A stretch of DNA of 11,157 bases. Source: Bacillota bacterium (GTDB taxonomy: Bacteria > Bacillota > Sulfobacillia > JAJZYS01 > JAJZLH01). The stretch is from contig JAJZLY010000017.1 of NCBI GenBank assembly GCA_021850485.1, positions 1 to 11,157 of the forward strand. The letters run 5' to 3'. The notes beneath the pieces are model-generated. The model searched no databases. It had not been told where the DNA came from and saw only the letters and a program-made list of their open reading frames with translations. The translations under genes and the position numbers were made by a program. Positions 6,841-11,157 of this stretch are shown one piece after another (position 1 is the stretch's first letter; each line of letters starts with the position of its first letter).

Positions 6841-7683
6841 ATGCTGCGCGGCGATCTGCACACCCACACCCTGGCCTCGGATGGCACATTCGCCACACCG
6901 GCGCTGTGTCAGTTGGCCCGCCAGCAGGGCTTGGCCGTGCTGGCCATCACCGACCATGACACGGTGGCCGGCTGGCCGGCAGCGGGGGCGACATGGCCGC
7001 AGGTGGTCGGTGGCGTCCAGATCACCACCAGTTGCGAGGGACAGGCCATCGATCTGCTCGGCTACTATCGGCAGCTGCCGCAGATCACCAATTTGCTCTT
7101 GGTCGACCTGCAGGCTGCCAGGCGCAAACGGGTGGCCCAGATGGTGCTGCAACTGCAAGCGGCCGGCGCCGATATCTCCCACCTCGTGCCGTCGGGGGAC
7201 GCACTCGCTGAGCTCGGACGGCCGCATCTGGCTCAGCTGCTGGTGCGTGCTGGCCATGCTGTGTCGGTGCTCGATGCCTTCGACCGCCTCTTGGACAAAG
7301 GTCGGCCCGGCTTTGTGCCGCGCGCCGAGATCCAAACTCGTGACGTGATCGAAGCGATGCACGCCGATCATGGCTTGGCCGTCTTAGCCTTCACGCCAGG
7401 CGTGTCCGAGGAACTGCTCAGCCAGTTGGTGGAGTGGGGTGTGGACGGACTGGAGGCCTATCATCCGAAGGCGACTCCGGCCGAGAGTCTGGTCCAGCTG
7501 GATCGGGCCGATCGGCTGAAACTGTTGATCACCGGCGGCAGTGACTTCCACCGGCCGGAGGCAGCACAACTGGGCGTTCCCGCCCTGCCTGAGCAGCCTC
7601 TGTTGGTGTTTCTGGCCGCCTTGGAGCGGCGGCAGATGGTCGCCAACGGCGAAACCCGGCGCCGGCGCAAGCGCACCCAGTGA
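6841..7683 (+). CDS. PHP domain protein with altered metal site
   Basis: PHP domains are metal-dependent phosphoesterase barrels. The closest-looking group is the stand-alone YciV/RNase AM type, which acts on nucleotides or RNA ends. The 280-aa product has that group's length. Visible motifs are DLHTHTLASDG (His7, His9, Asp14), ITDHDT (His39), GRPHLAQLLV, GLEAYHP and GGSDFH (Asp235, His237). Three usual ligand positions differ. The Glu of GxEI is Gln60 in GGVQIT. The His before LLGY is Asp71. The AHPG motif reads AFTPG at 183-187, with no His. The protein may therefore bind fewer metals, use Asp71 instead, or be inactive. It begins 4 bases after pepA, with GAGG only 2 bases before the ATG. 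The C-terminus is very basic (ETRRRRKRTQ). Confidence 0.82.
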   Translation: MLRGDLHTHTLASDGTFATPALCQLARQQGLAVLAITDHDTVAGWPAAGATWPQVVGGVQITTSCEGQAIDLLGYYRQLPQITNLLLVDLQAARRKRVAQMVLQLQAAGADISHLVPSGDALAELGRPHLAQLLVRAGHAVSVLDAFDRLLDKGRPGFVPRAEIQTRDVIEAMHADHGLAVLAFTPGVSEELLSQLVEWGVDGLEAYHPKATPAESLVQLDRADRLKLLITGGSDFHRPEAAQLGVPALPEQPLLVFLAALERRQMVANGETRRRRKRTQ

Positions 7684-7698
7684 ACGGGGGCGATCGCC

Positions 7699-8145
7699 GT
7701 GGATGAGACAGTGGTGGCGCGGGCCGAGGTCTTGCGGCGGCTGGCGGTCAGTCCCAGCCGATTGCGCGAGCTGACGGCGTGCTATCGGCCGATGCTGGGC
7801 GCCCTGCCCCGCACTGGCCTCACCGAGGCCCAAGTGGCGAGGCTCGCTGAAATCCTGGCGGCCGAGGAGCACGGACACACCAGCCAGCAGATTCTCTCGG
7901 AGATGGAACCGCTGGATGCTGCGATCTCGCTGCAAGAGGGTAGCTGGCGAGAGGACCAAGAGCACTTTTCACAGGCGGACGCCGCCAGTTGGCAAGAGGC
8001 CCTCCAACGGCTGTCTCGTCAGCAAGAGGAGGAGAGCGCCAGACTTCTAGCAGCGATCGTGCGCCTGCAGCAGGAGGTCAGCCAACTGCGCAGAGTTGTG
8101 GAGGAGATCAGTTCCAGGCGCGCCAGAAAAGGCGGCCGCTGGTGA
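7699..8145 (+). CDS. Small MerR-like helix-turn-helix protein with coiled coil, unknown function
   Basis: I do not recognise a named family. The 148-aa product starts at GTG 7699 with a GGGGG stretch (7685-7690) about 8 bases upstream. Residues about 10-70 look like a MerR-type winged helix-turn-helix: LRRLAVSPSRLRELTACY resembles the recognition segment, and LTEAQVARLAEILAAEEHGH resembles the following helix and wing. Residues about 95-140 are rich in Gln, Glu, Arg and Leu with heptad-like spacing (SRQQEEESARLLAAIVRLQQ and onward) and probably form a coiled coil. The end is basic. This HTH-plus-coiled-coil layout resembles the chromosome-anchoring protein RacA and other small MerR-like proteins, but no orthology is claimed. 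Its stop overlaps the start of the carboxypeptidase gene (GTGA), so it may regulate or act with that gene. Confidence 0.72.
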   Translation: MDETVVARAEVLRRLAVSPSRLRELTACYRPMLGALPRTGLTEAQVARLAEILAAEEHGHTSQQILSEMEPLDAAISLQEGSWREDQEHFSQADAASWQEALQRLSRQQEEESARLLAAIVRLQQEVSQLRRVVEEISSRRARKGGRW

Positions 8146-9353
8146 GAGCGGGCCGCTGGCTGGCCGTGAGTGGCGCCGTTATCCTCTCGCTGATCAGCGG
8201 GATGCCGGCGCTGGCCGCCTCCCCGCCCGTGCCGCCGCCTCCGCCAGTGATCGCCGGCACGGCCGCCATTTTGGAAAACCTGACCACCGGTCAAGTGCTC
8301 TACGCCAAAAATCCCAACTTGCCGCTGGCTCCGGCCAGCATCACCAAGATCATGACCGCCCTAGTGGCCCTGCGCTACGGGCCGCCCCTGGCTCAGATGA
8401 TCTCGGTCCCAGCCGCCGCCTACCACACCCCAGGCTCGACCGTGTACCTGGTTCCGGGCCAGCGGATGACCTTTGGCGATCTGCTCTATGGCCTGATCTT
8501 GCGGTCCGGCAACGACGCTGCCGTGGCGGTGGCCATTTTGACCGCCGGCTCGGTCCAGCGGTTTGTGGCGATGATGAACGCCACCTGCCACCAACTGGGC
8601 TGCACGGGGACGACATTCAAGAATCCAGACGGATTACCGGCTGCCGGTCATCTGGTGACCGCCCACGACATGGCGCTGATCACGCGGGCGGCGATGGCGT
8701 CAGCCGCCTTCCGCCGCATCGTCGCCACCCGTGCCTGGCTCTTTCCAGGCTTTCCATCGCCAGTCACCCTGGTCAATGAGGACCAAATGCTGTGGCGCTA
8801 CCCCGGAGCTATCGGAGTGAAGATCGGCTGGACCACGCCGGCCGGAGAGACCATCGTCTCGGTGGCCCGCCGCAACGGCATCACCTTGGTGGCCGTGGTC
8901 TTGCACTCCATCTACCGCAGGCTGTGGGCAGACCCCACCGCCTTGTTGAACTGGGGATTTGCGAACTTTCGCCAGGTGCCGTTGGTACGCCAGGGCCAGG
9001 TGGTGGCGACGGAGACAGTAGCCGGCCAGGTCGAACCGCTAGTGGCCGACCAATCCTTGCCCTGGCTGCTGCCAGCTGGTCAGAGCGTGGGGGCGGTTCA
9101 GACCCGGCTGGTGGTGGGCCCGGCCAGCCACGGCCGCGGTGTGCTGGCGGTGGCGATCGGTGGGCAATCGCTGGGCACCGTGCCGGTCAGCATTGCCGGC
9201 GGCGGGTCCAGGACGCCGGGCTGGCACCGTCCGGCCGCTGTCGTTCTCTTGACGGCGGTGGGATCATGGATGGTGTGGCCGCACCGGCGCCAACGGCGGC
9301 GGTGGCGGCGGCGGCGGGTAAAGCGGACTGCGGGTGAGGAGTTGTTGGAGTGA
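8142..9353 (+). CDS. D-alanyl-D-alanine carboxypeptidase (DacF/PBP5-like), peptidase S11
   Basis: S11 enzymes remove the terminal D-Ala from murein pentapeptides at the outer face of the membrane. From the GTG at 8142 the product is 403 aa. Residues 1-25 form a signal peptide (basic start, hydrophobic core, likely cut after Ala23-Leu24-Ala25), followed by a short proline-rich linker. The catalytic Ser66 and Lys69 lie in SITK, and the second motif Ser122-Gly123-Asn124 is intact. The third motif, normally KTG, is Lys227-Ile228-Gly229. A PBP5 C-terminal-like beta region follows. Residues 365-379 are hydrophobic and end in a very arginine-rich tail, so the C-terminus is probably a membrane anchor. 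The frame is open upstream to 7989, but that part only shadows the previous gene. The GTG start overlaps the previous stop, has AAAGG 9 bases upstream, and places the signal peptide correctly. The stop overlaps dapF. Confidence 0.92.
   Translation: MRAGRWLAVSGAVILSLISGMPALAASPPVPPPPPVIAGTAAILENLTTGQVLYAKNPNLPLAPASITKIMTALVALRYGPPLAQMISVPAAAYHTPGSTVYLVPGQRMTFGDLLYGLILRSGNDAAVAVAILTAGSVQRFVAMMNATCHQLGCTGTTFKNPDGLPAAGHLVTAHDMALITRAAMASAAFRRIVATRAWLFPGFPSPVTLVNEDQMLWRYPGAIGVKIGWTTPAGETIVSVARRNGITLVAVVLHSIYRRLWADPTALLNWGFANFRQVPLVRQGQVVATETVAGQVEPLVADQSLPWLLPAGQSVGAVQTRLVVGPASHGRGVLAVAIGGQSLGTVPVSIAGGGSRTPGWHRPAAVVLLTAVGSWMVWPHRRQRRRWRRRRVKRTAGEELLE
9294..9317 (+). repeat. GGC/CGG trinucleotide run in the carboxypeptidase tail
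   Basis: Eight near-perfect CGG units, with one T interruption, encode much of the arginine-rich C-terminal tail of the carboxypeptidase. Such runs can slip during replication. Here the reading frame is intact. Confidence 0.55.
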
Positions 9354-10180
9354 GCGAGCTTGTCTTCGTGAAAATGGAAGGCGCCGGCAATGACTATATC
9401 TACATCGAAGCCGACCGAGCCGACGCCGACTGGACCAACTTGGTGCCGTGGCTAAGCGATCGTCACTTTGGCATTGGTGGCGACGGGGTGATCCTGATCG
9501 CTCCCTCCAAGGTGGCGACTGCTCGCATGGTGATGTTCAACGCCGACGGCTCCGAGGGCGCCATGTGCGGCAACGGAGTTCGGTGCATCGCCCACTACTT
9601 GCACGAGCGCGGCCGCACCGACGAGGTGACCACCATTGAAACGGTCTCGGGTGTGGTGAAGGTGCGCCGACTCGGTACTGAGGGAGATCGCTACGAGGTG
9701 GCGATGGGGCTGCCGCAGCTTGAGCCCGACGAGGTGCCGGTGGCGGCGCAGGTATCCGAGAGTGGTTTCGTGCGGGTCAGTTTGGAGTTGGCCGATCAGC
9801 GACTGGCCGCTGTGGCGCTTTCGATGGGTAACCCGCATGCCGTCACGTTTTGGCCGCAGCTGGATGGCTTGGATGTGGGCCGCCTTGGGCCTGCCATCGA
9901 GCACCACCACCTGTTTCCCGAGGGCGTCAACGTGTCATTTGCCCAAGTCTTGAACCGGGGCGAAGTCGCCCTCAGGGTGTGGGAGAGGGGAACCGGTGAG
10001 ACCTTGGCTTGTGGCAGCGGAGCGTGCGCCACGGTGGTGGCGGCCGCACTCAGCGGCCTCAGCGAGCGTCAGGTCACGGTCCATGCCCGAGGCGGCGATT
10101 TGGCGGTGCGCTGGGAGTCCGACTCCGTGTATCTGGCGGGTCCAGCCCGCACCGTATTCTCGGGGACCGTCACCATCTGA
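9350..10180 (+). CDS. dapF: Diaminopimelate epimerase
   Basis: DapF interconverts LL- and meso-diaminopimelate in the cytoplasm without a cofactor, supplying meso-DAP for peptidoglycan and lysine. The 276-aa product has the standard length and two pseudo-symmetric halves, each giving one catalytic cysteine: Cys73 in GAMCGNGVRC and Cys221 in TLACGSGACAT. Other family blocks are MEGAGNDYIYIE near the N-terminus, FNADGSEG, MGNPHAVTF, EGVNVSF and the RVWERGTGET substrate loop. The GTG start at 9350 overlaps the carboxypeptidase stop as GTGA, and GAGGAG at 9336-9341 lies 8 bases upstream. The next gene makes LL-diaminopimelate, the substrate of this enzyme, so the pair forms the end of the DAP pathway. 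Confidence 0.97.
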   Translation: MSELVFVKMEGAGNDYIYIEADRADADWTNLVPWLSDRHFGIGGDGVILIAPSKVATARMVMFNADGSEGAMCGNGVRCIAHYLHERGRTDEVTTIETVSGVVKVRRLGTEGDRYEVAMGLPQLEPDEVPVAAQVSESGFVRVSLELADQRLAAVALSMGNPHAVTFWPQLDGLDVGRLGPAIEHHHLFPEGVNVSFAQVLNRGEVALRVWERGTGETLACGSGACATVVAAALSGLSERQVTVHARGGDLAVRWESDSVYLAGPARTVFSGTVTI

Positions 10181-10191
10181 CCGCCAAATGT

Positions 10192-10198
10192 AAGGAGG
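10192..10198 (+). promoter_or_regulatory. Strong ribosome binding site of dapL
   Basis: AAGGAGG is a perfect Shine-Dalgarno sequence located 7 bases before the ATG at 10206, the strongest in the window. It fixes the dapL start. Confidence 0.8.
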
Positions 10199-10205
10199 TT
10201 CCTGG

Positions 10206-11157
10206 ATGCCCCAGCCGGCTCGGCGTCTAGATCGCATCCCTCCCTATTTGTTCGCCGAATTAGATCGCCAGAAGCGGCTGGTGGAAGCAGGCGGCCGGTC
10301 GGTGGTCTCGTTTTCGATTGGCGACCCCGACCTGCCGACAGCCGATGCGGTGGTCGCCCGGCTGGTGGCTGAGGCAGCGCGCCCAGAACACCACCGGTAT
10401 CCACCGTATGAAGGGACGGCCGGCTTCCGGCGGGCGGTTTCTGAGTACTATGGGCGACGCTTTGGGGTTGCGCTCGATCCCGACCAACAGGTGGTGGCGG
10501 CCATCGGCTCCAAGGAGGCCATCTCCCATCTGGTGTGGGCCTATGTCGACCCCGGTGATGTGGTGATCGTGCCAGAGCCCGCATACCCCGTGTACGCCAA
10601 CCAGACGCTGCTCGCCGGCGGCGACGTTCATGTCCTGGCCCTGACCGCTGATCGTGGCTTTGTGGCCGATCTGGAGACGATCCCGCCGGCCGTGGCCAAG
10701 CGTGCCAAGCTGCTGTTTTTGAACTATCCCCACAATCCGACCGGCGCCCTGGCAGATCTGGCCTTCTTTCACCGGGCGGTCGCCTATTGTCGGCGCTACG
10801 ACATCTTATTGGTTTCCGATGCGGCATACGTGGAGATGACGTTTGGCGCCCAGGCACCCTCCGTCCTACAAGTAGCTGGTGCCGACGATGTCGCCGTCGA
10901 GTTTTACTCCCTGTCCAAGCCGTTCAACATGACCGGCTGGCGGCTCGGTGCAATGGTCGGTCAGCCGGCTGCCGTAGCGGCGCTCAAGGCGGTCAAGGCC
11001 AACACAGACTCCGGGCAGTTTTCGGCGATCCAGGCTGCCGGGCAAGAAATCCTGACCGCTGGCGCCGATCGGTTCGTGGCCAAGATGAACCAGGTCTACC
11101 GGGCCCGCCGGGATCTACTGGTGGGCGGCTTGCGCCGTCTGGGCTGGAACGTGCCCG
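10206..11157 (+). CDS. dapL: LL-diaminopimelate aminotransferase (3' end missing)
   Basis: DapL is a PLP-dependent class I/II aminotransferase that converts tetrahydrodipicolinate plus glutamate directly to LL-diaminopimelate, bypassing the acylated pathway. The frame is open from the ATG to the right edge: 317 codons are visible of an expected 385-400. Motifs are RIPPYLFAELD near the start, SIGDPDLPT, HRYPPYEGTAGFRRAV, GSKEAI, NYPHNPTG with Asn177, SDAAY with Asp205 and Tyr208, and the PLP lysine Lys238 in SLSKPFNMTGWRLG. NMTGWR and the overall pattern match the Moorella-type DapL rather than plain aspartate aminotransferases, and the position after dapF supports this. Assignment to another class I aminotransferase is the main alternative. 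The gene is cut by the window end, not broken. Confidence 0.9.
   Translation, partial: MPQPARRLDRIPPYLFAELDRQKRLVEAGGRSVVSFSIGDPDLPTADAVVARLVAEAARPEHHRYPPYEGTAGFRRAVSEYYGRRFGVALDPDQQVVAAIGSKEAISHLVWAYVDPGDVVIVPEPAYPVYANQTLLAGGDVHVLALTADRGFVADLETIPPAVAKRAKLLFLNYPHNPTGALADLAFFHRAVAYCRRYDILLVSDAAYVEMTFGAQAPSVLQVAGADDVAVEFYSLSKPFNMTGWRLGAMVGQPAAVAALKAVKANTDSGQFSAIQAAGQEILTAGADRFVAKMNQVYRARRDLLVGGLRRLGWNVP

Noticed and set aside
7989-8141. N-terminal extension of the carboxypeptidase frame
   Set aside because: It would bury the signal peptide 51 residues into the protein and overlap the HTH gene by about 150 bases. The GTG at 8142 is the sensible start.
8096-8779. Plus-strand open frame of 227 codons in another frame
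   Set aside because: It overlaps the carboxypeptidase and has Arg/Gly/Ala-rich shadow composition with no motifs.
1-11157. CRISPR array, transposon ends, tRNA or rRNA
   Set aside because: The window is filled by protein genes. No repeated spaced units, transposase motifs or tRNA-like folds were seen on either strand.

Overview
The window is a compact, GC-rich (about 60-65% G+C by eye) bacterial segment in which every supported gene lies on the + strand. Ten genes are complete or nearly so. An upstream gene end enters at the left edge and a final gene runs off the right edge. No gap between genes exceeds about 90 bases. Several genes overlap by 4 bases (GTGA), so much of it probably acts as one or a few long operons. 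The order recA(end)-recX-rny-...-ymdB-M19 dipeptidase, together with a DacF-like carboxypeptidase and an LL-diaminopimelate aminotransferase of the Moorella-like type, suggests a deep-branching, high-GC member of the Bacillota (Symbiobacteriia, Thermaerobacter or Limnochordia-like). A Chloroflexota-like lineage cannot be excluded. This placement is inferred from gene content only.

Layout. (1) 1-2125: DNA repair and RNA turnover. It holds a short acidic gene end, probably RecA, then recX, then a likely sigma70 promoter with two small hairpins, then rny (RNase Y). (2) 2182-4421: a 485-aa protein made of two divergent ThyX-like halves, followed by the YmdB phosphodiesterase. (3) 4387-7683: an M19 dipeptidase, an M17 leucyl aminopeptidase and a PHP-domain protein. 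(4) 7699-9353: a small protein with a MerR-like helix-turn-helix and a coiled coil, overlapping a secreted, membrane-anchored D-Ala-D-Ala carboxypeptidase. (5) 9350-11157: dapF and dapL, which act on the same metabolite, LL-diaminopimelate.

How it fits together. RNase Y and YmdB are a known genomic pair in Bacillota. The second half has a coherent theme of peptides and cell-wall precursors: cleavage of dipeptides and peptides, trimming of the murein stem peptide, and synthesis of meso-diaminopimelate and lysine. The most unusual items are the tandem ThyX-like protein, in which each half has lost different parts of the ThyX signature, and the PHP protein, which has lost several of the usual metal ligands. 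The carboxypeptidase also carries KIG where KTG is expected. No mobile elements, CRISPR arrays, RNA genes or clear terminators were seen.
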